A DNA stretch of 64,000 bases from Nitrospirota bacterium (GCA_029261135.1 JAJDBX010000006.1:1-64000); one strand, 5' to 3'. Shown: positions 8,639-19,088, counted from the first letter of the stretch. Numbers and translations are program-made. Notes: generated by a model from the sequence alone, not told the origin.

Positions 8639-10273
8639 GTGACACCACTTTCTTCTATAACAAAGGCAAGCCCTCATCGCTCTGTTGATCGGTGGGGCCT
8701 TGCTGTTTTTTTGATCGCTGCGATTGTTTGTATCCCGCTGGGTGTTGTCCTTTCCTCTTTGTTCACGGTTCATGATGAAGTTTGGACGCACCTCGTAGAA
8801 ACGACATTGTCCCATGTCCTCATCAATACATTTTTCTTGACCTTAGGCGTTGCCATAGGAACTAGCTTGATCGGTGTGGGGCTTGCCTGGTTGACCGCGG
8901 CGACTGATTTTCCAGGACGTCGATTTTTTGATTGGGCGCTGATGCTTCCGATGGCGATTCCATCCTATGTCACGGCATTTGTTGCCATCGGACTCCTCGA
9001 TTTTACCGGTTCCATTCAAACAATGCTTCGCGCAGCCTTTGGAAAGCATTTACCTTGGTTCCCTGAGATCCGATCGACTGGCGGGGTGATTTTGGTCATG
9101 ACCTTGACGCTCTACCCTTACGTGTATCTTTTGGCACGCAATGCTTTTTTAAGCCAAGGACGTCTCGCCTTGGAAGCGGCGCAATCCCTCGGTCACGGTC
9201 GATGGTCTGGTTTTTTTCGTGTGGCCCTTCCAATGGCGCGTCCCTGGATTGTCGGTGGGGTCATGCTGGCTTTAATGGAAACTTTGTCTGATTTTGGAGC
9301 AGTCTCTATTTTTAATTATGATACTTTTGCGACAGCGATCTATCAGGCATGGTTTGGATTTTTTTCAATCTCTGCGGCATCCCAATTGGCCTCATTGCTT
9401 GTTCTGCTTGTTTTTGTCCTTCTATTGATCGAACAAAGGGTGACTGCACGAGTACGTTATACAACGGATGTGCGTGGTGCTGACCATGGTATTCGCATTA
9501 AGCTGGGTTCAGTTCATCAAGGCCTTGCTTTGAGTTTTGCTTCACTTGTTTTTTCTATTGCTTTTTTGATCCCAGTTTTGCAGTTGCTCATTTGGAGCTA
9601 TGCGATAGTAAAAGAAGATCTGGATCTGCGATATCTGGGTTATTTGGGACATTCCCTGTCTCTGGCGGCTATGGCAGCCCTGTTGACTGTTTCAGCCGTT
9701 CTCGTCTTGGTTTACGCAAAGCGTTTGCACAATACTGCAGTGCTTCGATGGCTGGTTCGTTTTGCAACCTTGGGTTATGCGCTGCCGGGCTCTGTATTGG
9801 CTGTGGGTGTTTTTATTCCGCTTGCTTGGTTTGATAATCAGCTAATTACTCTTTTCAAAAGTCCTGTTATTTTGAAAGGAACCTTGCTGGCAATGCTCTT
9901 GGCTTACTTGGTGCGTTTCCTTACCGTGGCGCACAATCCGGCAGAAAGCGCGATAAAACGAATTTCGCAGCATATTGATGAATCGGCGAGAAACTTAGGC
10001 TGTAGCGGTGTCGATATGTTGCGGCGTGTGCATCTTCCGATGATGAAAGGGGGCGTTTTAACCGCATTCGTCTTAGTGTTTGTCGATGTCATGAAAGAGA
10101 TGCCGATTACACTCATGACGCGTCCTTTTGGATGGGATACGCTTGCCATTCGGATTTATGAAATGACCTCAGAAGGGGAGTGGGAACGCGCCGCCTTACC
10201 CGCCATCGCCATCGTCTTGGCAGGACTGCTTCCTATTTTTTTCCTCATGCGAGATCCTGAAAAGAAATTTTAA
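8639..10273 (+). CDS. iron(III)-type ABC transporter permease (FbpB-like, double permease)
   Basis: about 12 TM helices; two EAA-like loops (LEAAQSLGHGRWSGFFRVALPMARPW; DESARNLGCSGVDMLRRVHLPMMKGG). Confidence 0.88.
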   Translation: MTPLSSITKASPHRSVDRWGLAVFLIAAIVCIPLGVVLSSLFTVHDEVWTHLVETTLSHVLINTFFLTLGVAIGTSLIGVGLAWLTAATDFPGRRFFDWALMLPMAIPSYVTAFVAIGLLDFTGSIQTMLRAAFGKHLPWFPEIRSTGGVILVMTLTLYPYVYLLARNAFLSQGRLALEAAQSLGHGRWSGFFRVALPMARPWIVGGVMLALMETLSDFGAVSIFNYDTFATAIYQAWFGFFSISAASQLASLLVLLVFVLLLIEQRVTARVRYTTDVRGADHGIRIKLGSVHQGLALSFASLVFSIAFLIPVLQLLIWSYAIVKEDLDLRYLGYLGHSLSLAAMAALLTVSAVLVLVYAKRLHNTAVLRWLVRFATLGYALPGSVLAVGVFIPLAWFDNQLITLFKSPVILKGTLLAMLLAYLVRFLTVAHNPAESAIKRISQHIDESARNLGCSGVDMLRRVHLPMMKGGVLTAFVLVFVDVMKEMPITLMTRPFGWDTLAIRIYEMTSEGEWERAALPAIAIVLAGLLPIFFLMRDPEKKF

Positions 10274-10281
10274 GGTATATT

Positions 10282-11343
10282 GTGATGATTATTGAACTCA
10301 TCCATGTGTCCAAATACTACCCTCAGAGCACCTCTCCTGCGGCCTTTGATATTTCCCTGAAGGTCAAAAAAGGAGAAATCCTCGCACTCTTGGGTCCCAG
10401 TGGCAGTGGCAAAACGACTGTACTTCGGCTCATCGCAGGGTTTGAATCCCCGGACGAAGGAACGATTCTTCTTAAAGAAAATGAAGTGAGTCAACCCGGT
10501 GTTTCTCTTCCCCCAGAGAGAAGAGGGGTCGGCATGGTTTTTCAAGACTATGCCTTGTTTCCTCATCTAACTGTAGAAAGGAATATCTCTTTTGGTTTGA
10601 TTCATATGTCTCATGACGATCGGAAGAAAAAAGTATCAGACATTCTCGCTTTGGTTGGTCTTTCCGACTATCGCAATCGTTATCCTCACGAGCTTTCAGG
10701 AGGACAACAACAGCGTGTCGCCTTAGGGAGGGCTTTGGCACCAGATCCGGCAGTTATTCTTTTGGATGAACCCTTCAGCTCTCTTGACCCGGATATGTGC
10801 GTGCGTATGCGTGAGGATGTGTCTTCGATTTTGAGAGAAACAGGAAGTACAGCCATCTTGGTCACACATGATCATGAGGAGGCCTTTAGCATGGCCGACA
10901 AAGTTGCGCTTCTCAACAATGGCCGTCTTGAGCAACACGGTACACCGGAAAATATTTATCACACTCCCTTAACCCCCTTTGCTGCTGATTTTGTCGGAAA
11001 GGCAGATTTTATTCCGGGTGTTGTTCAAGGTGATAAGCTGATGACCGAGATTGGCTGCTTAGAAAATAAGACTCAGTTCACAGAGGGAGATGAGGTGATG
11101 GTGATGATTCGCCCTGACGATATTGATCTGAGACCCGAGGAAGAAGGAGAAGCCATCATTCTTGATCGCCAATTCAGGGGATCGGAAAACCATTATCGTG
11201 TGCGGCTTTCATCAGGACAGATTGTGCATAGTAGCCAGCATTCTGTTGCAGTTTACCCGAATGGCTTGAAGGTAGATCTCCAGATACAAATGACGCATAT
11301 CGTTGCTTTTGATAAAAAGGAAATGGATGCCTACCTCGATTAA
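10282..11343 (+). CDS. ABC transporter ATPase (FbpC-like)
   Basis: Walker A LGPSGSGKTT, LSGGQQQR, Walker B VILLDEPF, TOBE-like C-terminus. Confidence 0.92.
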   Translation: MMIIELIHVSKYYPQSTSPAAFDISLKVKKGEILALLGPSGSGKTTVLRLIAGFESPDEGTILLKENEVSQPGVSLPPERRGVGMVFQDYALFPHLTVERNISFGLIHMSHDDRKKKVSDILALVGLSDYRNRYPHELSGGQQQRVALGRALAPDPAVILLDEPFSSLDPDMCVRMREDVSSILRETGSTAILVTHDHEEAFSMADKVALLNNGRLEQHGTPENIYHTPLTPFAADFVGKADFIPGVVQGDKLMTEIGCLENKTQFTEGDEVMVMIRPDDIDLRPEEEGEAIILDRQFRGSENHYRVRLSSGQIVHSSQHSVAVYPNGLKVDLQIQMTHIVAFDKKEMDAYLD

Positions 11344-11408
11344 GGCGCTAGCTCAATCGAGTTTCTTTCTCCGTTTTTATTGCGGAATCGTTGTAAAAAT
11401 TACAGGCT

Positions 11409-11636
11409 TTACGCACACATTTTTTTCATCATGCGCCGTTTTTTGAGGATCGGTGTAATCACTTGGGAGCCAACAGCCTTTTTATTCTTTTTTGAGGTCT
11501 TGCTGCGAATTTTAATCCCAATGCCTGCCTGGAAGCTGATATTCCCGCAATTGATACACCGTTCAACGGAAATGGATCGTCCATTCTCTTCGACGTCATC
11601 TACAATGCAGAGTCCTCTACAACGTTGGCATTTCAT
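11409..11636 (-). CDS. small zinc-ribbon protein
   Basis: MKCQRCRGLC ... ERCINCGN, basic tail. Confidence 0.65.
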   Translation of the reverse strand: MKCQRCRGLCIVDDVEENGRSISVERCINCGNISFQAGIGIKIRSKTSKKNKKAVGSQVITPILKKRRMMKKMCA

Positions 11637-11853
11637 TTTCTCCTCCTTAAACTCTAGTTCCCTCCTACTGCGTAGATATATCGAAAATACAGATATTCAA
11701 GATGTATGAGCAGATTTATCTGATTCTGTTAGGCAAATCTTACCTTTCTTTTTTAGTCGTATTTTTGAAATTGACACTCAGCCCTTTCCCTTTAAAATCA
11801 TAGCGATATGTTATAATGTAAAGGTGTAAATACCTCCTTTGGGTTTAGAAAAT

Positions 11854-13038
11854 ATGCATAAAGTCGTGATCGCAAGTGCTGTTCGTACTCCGATTGCCCG
11901 ATTTCAGGGTGGACTTGTTTCTCAATCAGCAACGCAGTTGGGTAGCGCCGTGATTCTTGAAGCCGTCTCACGTGCAGGAATTTTACCTGAGAAGATTGAT
12001 GAAGTGTTTATGGGAAATGTTTTATCCGCAGGCTTGGGCCAAGCACCGGCGCGTCAAGCTGCCATTGGCGGCGGTTTGCCCAATCGAGTGCCTTGCACGA
12101 CGATTAATAAAGTCTGCGGTTCGGGTTTGAAAGCCGTGATGATGGGGGCGCAGGCTATTGCTCTAGGCGATGCAGAAATTGTTGTAGCAGGAGGCATGGA
12201 GAGCATGAGTCACGCGCCCTACTTGCTTGATCGTGCGAGAGATGGCTATCGCCTGGGTCATGGAAAATTGATCGATAGTTTGATTCATGACGGTCTTTGG
12301 GATGTTTATAATAATTTTCACATGGGGACTGCAGCTGAACAGTGTGCACAAAAATATCAATTGTCACGGGAGGCTATGGACGATTTTGCCCTCGAGAGTT
12401 ACAATCGGGCGCAGACGGCTCAAAAACAGGGTGAGTTCAAGCGAGAAATCATCCCCATCTCCGTGAAGAATCGTAAAGGAGAAAAAGTCCTTGTTGACGA
12501 CGAAGAACCGGGCCATGTTGATTTTGATCGCTTCCGTCAATTGAAGCCCGCATTTGCATCGGATGGCCGAATCACTGCGGGCAGTGCTTCTCCTTTAAGT
12601 GACGGCGCTTCAGCCTTGGTGTTGATGTCTGAAGAGGCTGCGGAAAAATGGCACAGCCCACAGCTAGCCTCCATCGCTGGATATACCTCCACTGCAACTG
12701 AACCCGCTCTATTTACGACTGCCCCTGTCGAGGCGATTTCTGCATTGCTCAAAAAACAGGCCCTTTCACTTTCCGACATTGATTTATTTGAAATCAATGA
12801 GGCGTTTGCGGCATCGTCTATCTCTGTGATGAAGGAATTGGAGCTTACTTCAGAAAAGATTAATGTCCGTGGTGGCGCGATTGCTTTGGGGCACCCGATA
12901 GGAGCCAGTGGAAGCCGTATCTTGACAACACTGGTACATCTCTTAGAAGATCAGCATTTAAGTCGGGGGATTGCCTCGCTTTGTATCGGTGGCGGTGAAG
13001 CTGTTGCGCTCTTGGTGGAGCGGAATGATAAAAATTAG
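11854..13038 (+). CDS. acetyl-CoA acetyltransferase (thiolase)
   Basis: VVIASAVRTPIARFQG, NKVCGSGLKAVMMGAQ, GGMESMS, NEAFAAS, GGAIALGHPIGASG. Confidence 0.95.
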   Translation: MHKVVIASAVRTPIARFQGGLVSQSATQLGSAVILEAVSRAGILPEKIDEVFMGNVLSAGLGQAPARQAAIGGGLPNRVPCTTINKVCGSGLKAVMMGAQAIALGDAEIVVAGGMESMSHAPYLLDRARDGYRLGHGKLIDSLIHDGLWDVYNNFHMGTAAEQCAQKYQLSREAMDDFALESYNRAQTAQKQGEFKREIIPISVKNRKGEKVLVDDEEPGHVDFDRFRQLKPAFASDGRITAGSASPLSDGASALVLMSEEAAEKWHSPQLASIAGYTSTATEPALFTTAPVEAISALLKKQALSLSDIDLFEINEAFAASSISVMKELELTSEKINVRGGAIALGHPIGASGSRILTTLVHLLEDQHLSRGIASLCIGGGEAVALLVERNDKN

Positions 13039-13046
13039 GAGATCGA

Positions 13047-13898
13047 ATGGATTTTAGTTTAGTGGGTGTTGTCGGCGCAGGGCAAATGGGACGTGGGATT
13101 GCACAAGTCGTCGCAACAGCGGGTTTTCGTGTGGTCCTGTATGATTTCGATGGCCATGTGCTTGAGGATGCGCAAGAGCTGATTACAGAAGGATTGAACA
13201 AGGCGATTAAAAAAGAAATATTAACGGAATGGGTGCGTGAAAAGACCCTTAAAAATATCAAATCGACGCCAAAATTTGAAGATTTAGGCCCTTGCGATCT
13301 CATTATTGAGGCTGTTCCGGAAAAGGAAGAAATGAAGCTAGAGGTTTTTGAAGGGCTGGACGAACTGTGTGGGAAAGACACGATTTTTGCAACGAATACC
13401 TCTTCGTTACCCGTGACACGGCTGGCCTCCAGTACAGATCGCCCCGAGCAGTTTATCGGTATTCACTTCATGAATCCTGTCCCGCTCATGCCTTTGGTTG
13501 AGCTCATGCGGGGTTGGCGAACCTCGGATGAAACCTTTGAGCGTGTTCAGAAATTTATTAAAAAATTAGGGAAGACGGCCATCGTTTCCAAAGACTACCC
13601 TGGTTTTATTGTGAATCGCATCTTGATGCCCATGATCAACGAGGCCGTATTTGTTTTAACCGAAGGCGTTGGATCTGCGGAAAACATTGATCTCGCAATG
13701 ACGCTCGGTGCTGGACATCCGATGGGGCCGCTTGCCCTGGCGGACATGATTGGGCTCGATGTCTGTCTAGATGTGATGGAGATTCTTTACAGTGAATTTG
13801 GCGACAGCAAATATCGTCCTGCGCCCTTACTTCGAAAATATGTTGAAGCGGATATGCTGGGACGAAAAACTGGCAAAGGATTTTTTGAATACGAATAA
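13047..13898 (+). CDS. 3-hydroxybutyryl-CoA dehydrogenase
   Basis: GAGQMGRGIAQ, NTSSLPVT, GIHFMNPVPLMPLVE, FIVNRILMP. Confidence 0.95.
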   Translation: MDFSLVGVVGAGQMGRGIAQVVATAGFRVVLYDFDGHVLEDAQELITEGLNKAIKKEILTEWVREKTLKNIKSTPKFEDLGPCDLIIEAVPEKEEMKLEVFEGLDELCGKDTIFATNTSSLPVTRLASSTDRPEQFIGIHFMNPVPLMPLVELMRGWRTSDETFERVQKFIKKLGKTAIVSKDYPGFIVNRILMPMINEAVFVLTEGVGSAENIDLAMTLGAGHPMGPLALADMIGLDVCLDVMEILYSEFGDSKYRPAPLLRKYVEADMLGRKTGKGFFEYE

Positions 13899-13921
13899 GT
13901 CGTCTGTCTCAGGTTAGAAAA

Positions 13922-15064
13922 ATGGATTTTAAATTCTCCGAAGAACAAGACATGGTGGTTCAAATGGTTCGGTCGTTCACCGAAAAAGAGGTGAATCCGG
14001 TGGCCTCAAAAATGGATCATGCCTGTGAGTTTCCCGTCGCCCTTGTCAAAAAACTGGGTGAAATGGGTTTGATGGGGGCTTTCATCCCGATGGAAGAGGG
14101 CGGTTCTGGGATGGACATGGTGACTTATGTGCTGGCGATGGAAGAAATTTCAAAAGCCTGGGCGTCTTTAGGCGTCATCATGACGGTGAACAATTCGCTG
14201 GTCTGTGACCCCATCCATCGTCATGGGAATACCGCACAAAAGGAAAAATATCTCAAACCGCTGGCACAAGGGAAGCAATTGGGTTGTTATGCTTTAACTG
14301 AACCCGAAGCCGGTTCTGATCCGGGTGCCATGACGACCCGCGCAAGCTTAGAGGGCGATGACTATGTTTTAAATGGTACGAAGCGTTTTATCACGAATGG
14401 GAGTCATGCCGATATTGCCATTGTGTATGCTGTGACAGATCCAAGCCTGGGGAAAAAAGGGATTTCTGCCTTTATCCTTGAAACAGCGACGCCGGGTTTT
14501 GTTGTCGAAAAGGTGGAAGAAAAATTGGGCTTGCATGGTTCTGATACGGCGGAATTGGTTTTTCAAGATTGCCGTGTGCCCAAAGAAAATCTACTTGGTG
14601 AGCTGAACAAAGGATTTAAAATCGCGCTCGCCACACTTGATGGCGGTCGTATCGGCATCGCCTCTCAGTCCCTCGGCATTGCGCAAGCTTGTCTTGAAGC
14701 CTCCATCAATTATGCCAAAGCGCGACAGCAGTTTGGCCAGGCGATTTCCAATTTTCAGGCCATTCAATGGATGCTGGCAGATATGAAAACAGAGCTGGAT
14801 GCCGCGCGGCTCCTCACTTTTCGGGCGGCATCTCTGCGGGATGAGGGAGAGCCCGCTTCCATCGCGGCCTCTCAGGCGAAGCTTTATGCCTCTGAAATGG
14901 CCAATCGCACAGCCTACAAGGCGATTCAAATCTTCGGGGGTTACGGCTACATGAAGGAATTTCCCGTCGAACGCTATTATCGTGATGCGCGTGTGACCAC
15001 CCTTTACGAAGGGACCTCTGAAATCCAGCGCTTGGTTATTGCAAGAGATTTACTTAAATCCTAG
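13922..15064 (+). CDS. acyl-CoA dehydrogenase (short-chain)
   Basis: CYALTEPEAGSD, KRFITNGSHADI, QIFGGYGYMKEFPVERYYRDARVTTLYEGTSEIQ. Confidence 0.95.
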   Translation: MDFKFSEEQDMVVQMVRSFTEKEVNPVASKMDHACEFPVALVKKLGEMGLMGAFIPMEEGGSGMDMVTYVLAMEEISKAWASLGVIMTVNNSLVCDPIHRHGNTAQKEKYLKPLAQGKQLGCYALTEPEAGSDPGAMTTRASLEGDDYVLNGTKRFITNGSHADIAIVYAVTDPSLGKKGISAFILETATPGFVVEKVEEKLGLHGSDTAELVFQDCRVPKENLLGELNKGFKIALATLDGGRIGIASQSLGIAQACLEASINYAKARQQFGQAISNFQAIQWMLADMKTELDAARLLTFRAASLRDEGEPASIAASQAKLYASEMANRTAYKAIQIFGGYGYMKEFPVERYYRDARVTTLYEGTSEIQRLVIARDLLKS

Positions 15065-15076
15065 AGAGTCCTTATT

Positions 15077-16666
15077 ATGGGAAAAAAGCGATCAGGATCC
15101 AAAAATAGTTTTACCAATCTCTCCGGGACTGAGATCGATCTCCTTTATTCCGAACCCTCAAAACGCTTGCTCGGCAAGCCCGGAAAATATCCCTATACTC
15201 GTGGGGTTTATCCCTCAATGTATCGGGGCCAACTTTGGACGATGCGGCAATTTTCCGGTTTTGGTTCTGCGAAGGACACCAACACACGCTTTCATTACCT
15301 GCTGAAAAACGGGCAAACAGGTCTCTCCGTCGCCTTCGATATGCCCACCCTCATGGGCTATGATTCTGATGACCCTAAATCTTTAGGAGAGGTCGGAAAA
15401 TGCGGCGTGGCCATCGACTCCGTTGAAGATATGGCAGGGCTTTTCGACAAGATTCCGCTTGATCAAGTCAGTACCTCGATGACCATCAACGGGCCGGCGA
15501 TTGTCTTATTCGCGATGTACTTGTCTGTGGCCGAACGACAGGGGATCCAGTTCAAGGCCCTGAGAGGCACGCTACAAAATGATATTTTAAAAGAGTACAT
15601 CGCGCAAAAAGAATGGATTGTTCCTCCGGCGCCGTCTCTTTCGCTCATTAATGACACGGTTCGTTTCTGTGTTGAAGAAGCACCGCTTTTCCACCCCATC
15701 AGCATTAGCGGCTACCATATTCGGGAAGCGGGATCGACGGCCATTCAAGAATTGGCCTTTACGCTCTACGATGGTCTGACTTATGTCGAAAATGCGATCC
15801 AGTCTGGATTAAATGTGGATGATTTTGCGCCGCGACTTTCCTTTTTCTTTAACGCACACAACGATTTTTTTGAAGAGATTGCAAAGTATCGCGCGGCCCG
15901 GCGCATTTGGGCAACGGAGATGAAAAAACGCTTTCATCCTAAAAATCCAAAGTCCCTGCTCATGCGCTTTCACACACAAACAGCAGGATGTTCTCTCACC
16001 GCGCAACAGCCCTACAACAATATTACCCGCGTCACACTTCAGGCTTTGGCAGCCGTATTGGGTGGCACACAGTCCCTGCATACTAATTCGATGGATGAAA
16101 CCTTGGCTCTACCTTCGGAGGACGCCGTCTCGATCGCCTTGCGTACGCAGCAGGTGATTGCGCATGAGAGTGGGGTGACCAATACCGTTGATCCGCTCGG
16201 CGGTTCCTATTATGTCGAGTCGATGACGGATTTGATGGAAGCCGGGGTAAAGAAATATTTTAAGCGTTTGGATACGATGGGCGGCATGGTCTCTGCCATT
16301 GAAAAAAGCTTCCCGCAATCCGAAATTCACCGTGCTGCCGTGTGCTATCAACAGGAAATTGATCGGAAAGAGCGGATTATTGTCGGGGTGAATGATTATA
16401 TTGAAAAAGAAGACAAAGCACTTGAGACCCTCAAAGTCTCCGAATCCGTCGAACGAAGTCAGATCCGTCGTCTCAAAAAATTCAAAAAGAATCGGGATGC
16501 AAAAAAACTAAAACGTGCCTTGGCTCGCTTAAGCAAGGGCGCAAAAGCACAAGCCTACCTCATGCCCTTGGTGCTTGAAGCCGTTCGGGCCAATGCCACG
16601 GTCGGTGAAATCACAGCTATTTTCAAAAACGTCTTTGGCACTTACCAAGAAAAAACCGTCTTTTAA
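15077..16666 (+). CDS. acyl-CoA mutase large subunit (methylmalonyl-CoA mutase family)
   Basis: [70 protein letters not shown]; lacks B12-binding domain. Confidence 0.93.
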   Translation: MGKKRSGSKNSFTNLSGTEIDLLYSEPSKRLLGKPGKYPYTRGVYPSMYRGQLWTMRQFSGFGSAKDTNTRFHYLLKNGQTGLSVAFDMPTLMGYDSDDPKSLGEVGKCGVAIDSVEDMAGLFDKIPLDQVSTSMTINGPAIVLFAMYLSVAERQGIQFKALRGTLQNDILKEYIAQKEWIVPPAPSLSLINDTVRFCVEEAPLFHPISISGYHIREAGSTAIQELAFTLYDGLTYVENAIQSGLNVDDFAPRLSFFFNAHNDFFEEIAKYRAARRIWATEMKKRFHPKNPKSLLMRFHTQTAGCSLTAQQPYNNITRVTLQALAAVLGGTQSLHTNSMDETLALPSEDAVSIALRTQQVIAHESGVTNTVDPLGGSYYVESMTDLMEAGVKKYFKRLDTMGGMVSAIEKSFPQSEIHRAAVCYQQEIDRKERIIVGVNDYIEKEDKALETLKVSESVERSQIRRLKKFKKNRDAKKLKRALARLSKGAKAQAYLMPLVLEAVRANATVGEITAIFKNVFGTYQEKTVF

Positions 16667-16784
16667 TTTTTTTTCTTTTACCCCACTTTAACAAAGAAGG
16701 TCAAGGAAGGATTTCAAGTCCCTTGACTCTCGGCAAACTGCCCGTTATCCTTTCATCCCATCCATTTTAAATAAAGGAGTTGCC

Positions 16785-17708
16785 ATGCCCGATCCACTTC
16801 CCACCGAAAAGCAATTTTCTCTCATCCGTCTGCTCATTGCATTGGCTTGGGCGGATGGCGAAATCAACACGCACGAATTGAATTTTCTGAAAGATTTCTT
16901 TTTCAAGCTCGACCTGAGCGGTGAAGACTGGGCCAAAATCGAAGTCTATTTAGAAGACCCCATCCCACCGGAAGAAGCAGAGGTCTTGATTCAAGATTTT
17001 GTGAAGCTCATGGGGGGATCAAAGGAGCGGGAGGCGGTGATCGCCTCGATGGAGAAAATGATTTCGGCGGATGGCAGAAATTCTCCAGAGGAGGAAGCAT
17101 TTTTAAAGCAGTGCACCGAGATGTTTCGAAACAGTGGCCCTGCTTCCTCCCTCATCGGTGGGCTTCGTGGCCTTTTCCGAAACACTCTGATGAAACCGGC
17201 GGCTGTTTCAAAACGCGCCGAGGAAATCGATGATTTCCTCAACAACCGTATTCTGTTTAAAGTACGCCGAAAACTCGAACGGGATAAACTGAGTTTGGAG
17301 GCTGATCCCGAGGCCCTGGCCTATGCCTCCCTTTTTGCGGGTCTACTGGGTTTTGTGGCTGCTGCCCAGGATGGTGTTTCCGAGGTGGAACTTCAGGTGT
17401 TGAAAAAAAGTTTAAAAGATATGGCGGGTTTTGATGAAGAGGGGCTTGCGATTATTACCTCTGTTGTAGAAGATGCTGCCGCAAAAGGTTTGGATGCTTT
17501 TAGTATGGCGCGCCGGTTTTATAATCACAGCAGCAAAGCCCAACGGGAACAATTGCTGGATTGTATGTTTGATGTGGCGGGCGCGGATGATGATTTGTCG
17601 CATGTAGAGCATGAGGCCACTCGTACGATTTCCGACAGTTTAAAGTTTTCAAATCGGGAGTTTATTGCGGCGAAGTTGCGGTATCGGGAACGGGCGAATG
17701 GCGGGTAG
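16785..17708 (+). CDS. protein with two TerB-like domains
   Basis: two copies of LLIALAWADGEIN.../FAGLLGFVAAAQDGVSEVE... helical acidic pattern. Confidence 0.7.
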   Translation: MPDPLPTEKQFSLIRLLIALAWADGEINTHELNFLKDFFFKLDLSGEDWAKIEVYLEDPIPPEEAEVLIQDFVKLMGGSKEREAVIASMEKMISADGRNSPEEEAFLKQCTEMFRNSGPASSLIGGLRGLFRNTLMKPAAVSKRAEEIDDFLNNRILFKVRRKLERDKLSLEADPEALAYASLFAGLLGFVAAAQDGVSEVELQVLKKSLKDMAGFDEEGLAIITSVVEDAAAKGLDAFSMARRFYNHSSKAQREQLLDCMFDVAGADDDLSHVEHEATRTISDSLKFSNREFIAAKLRYRERANGG

Positions 17709-17769
17709 GTTGATGTGGTAATTGGATCGTGTCGACTATGTTCTCTTCTGAAATATTTTCTGGATGTAG

Positions 17770-17796
17770 AGCAGTAATTACATTATAATTACTGCT
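17770..17796. promoter_or_regulatory. palindromic operator upstream of mazEF
   Basis: AGCAGTAATTA-CATTA-TAATTACTGCT, perfect 11-bp arms. Confidence 0.75.
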
Positions 17797-17824
17797 CCTG
17801 GATTAAAATCAAAAGGTGATGTTT

Positions 17825-18079
17825 ATGGCCCAGATTGTAAGAATCGGAAATTCTAAAGGCGTAAGAATCCCCAAAGCGCTCATTGAGGAAGCGCAGCTTG
17901 AAGGAAAAGAGCTCAAATTTAGACTGGTTAAAGGGGGGCTAATGATTTCGCCATCAGAGAACCCTAGAGAGGGTTGGGCTGAAGCGATTCAAATTTCTCA
18001 GTCAACGCGTGGGCTTGAACCGATTGACGGTGAATGGTTGGACGCTCCTCTCGTATCCGATGATGAGTGGCAATGGTAA
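17825..18079 (+). CDS. mazE: MazE/AbrB-type antitoxin
   Basis: AQIVRIGNSKGVRIPKALIEEAQL swapped-hairpin motif; overlaps toxin gene. Confidence 0.9.
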   Translation: MAQIVRIGNSKGVRIPKALIEEAQLEGKELKFRLVKGGLMISPSENPREGWAEAIQISQSTRGLEPIDGEWLDAPLVSDDEWQW

Positions 18080-18402
18080 AACCCTTCATTAGCCGCTTTC
18101 AAGTGTGGCTTGTCCAACTTGATCCTAGCAGGGGGAGAGAAATAAAAAAAACGCGGCCTTGTGTTGTCGTATCTCCTGATGAATTGGCTTCATTGTCAAC
18201 CATATTAGTCGCTCCAATGACAACGAAGGGCTTTGATTATCCTTGCAGAATAAAGTGTCAATTTCAAAAAAAACAAGGAAAGATACTCCTTGATCAAATT
18301 CGGTCCGTAGATAAAACAAGACTAGTGAAAAAATTGGGGTCAATCAGTAAACCGACACAAATTGAGATATGTGCACTTTTACAAGAAATGTTTTCATATT
18401 AG
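18067..18402 (+). CDS. mazF: MazF/PemK-type toxin
   Basis: VWLVQLDPSRGREIKKTRPCVVVSPDE, VAPMTT, LLDQIRSVDKTRL. Confidence 0.93.
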   Translation: MAMVKPFISRFQVWLVQLDPSRGREIKKTRPCVVVSPDELASLSTILVAPMTTKGFDYPCRIKCQFQKKQGKILLDQIRSVDKTRLVKKLGSISKPTQIEICALLQEMFSY

Positions 18403-18507
18403 GTAATCGTGAAGCGAATCCATCCTTCAACCTGACCACATAATACCTTGCTTGTTTCTAAGTTGAGTCGTGGCCCAGCAAATTTTCTTGGTTGTCGGAA
18501 ATCAAGG

Positions 18508-19008
18508 ATGGCAATACTGAATAATATGACTTCTACAGAAATTGCTGCATGGTGGGGTGCAATTATTGCGTCGGTTGTTCTGATATGGGACATGTATAAG
18601 TGGAAAATACAGGGCCCACGATTGCTTATGGTGTTGTCGCCGAACATGCTGGTACTTGGAGATCCATCGCGTGAAGGGAAGACATGGGTATCGGTAGTCG
18701 TGACGAATATTGGGGATCGTCCAACGACGATTAAAGGTGTTGGGATGGAATACTATACCAATTGGTATAAGCGACTTCGGAACCAAGCCGATAAAGCTGC
18801 TACATTTCCTAATCCGAGTGATAGGTTTCCGCTTCCTCGGGTTCTTACTCCTGGGGACGAATGGAATGGCCTTATTCCTCAAGAGCGCCAAGGTAAAGTA
18901 ATGAATCTCGAAGAAATGTCTCAATCTGGCCACCTAATGATTTGGCTCTCGAGATCAGATAGAAAACAAGCGCTACGAAAAAGAATTATTATAATAAATG
19001 ATTCCTAA
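18508..19008 (+). CDS. hypothetical protein with single N-terminal TM
   Basis: ORF with TM helix AAWWGAIIASVVLIW and beta-rich C-terminus. Confidence 0.5.
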   Translation: MAILNNMTSTEIAAWWGAIIASVVLIWDMYKWKIQGPRLLMVLSPNMLVLGDPSREGKTWVSVVVTNIGDRPTTIKGVGMEYYTNWYKRLRNQADKAATFPNPSDRFPLPRVLTPGDEWNGLIPQERQGKVMNLEEMSQSGHLMIWLSRSDRKQALRKRIIIINDS

Positions 19009-19088
19009 AAGGAAACTGTGCTCAGGCGTCAAAAATCGTATTTCGAGCTTTGTTCTGACGGATATGGGGAATTTTATAATCTACTTAA

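Noticed and set aside
16785-17708. TerB domains as a tellurite-resistance locus
   Set aside because: No TerC/TerD/TerZ partners; TerB-like domains are common and unspecific.
18399-18933. Minus-strand ORFs opposite the hypothetical gene at 18508-19008
   Set aside because: No start context or domain; the plus-strand ORF has a coherent TM segment and is preferred.
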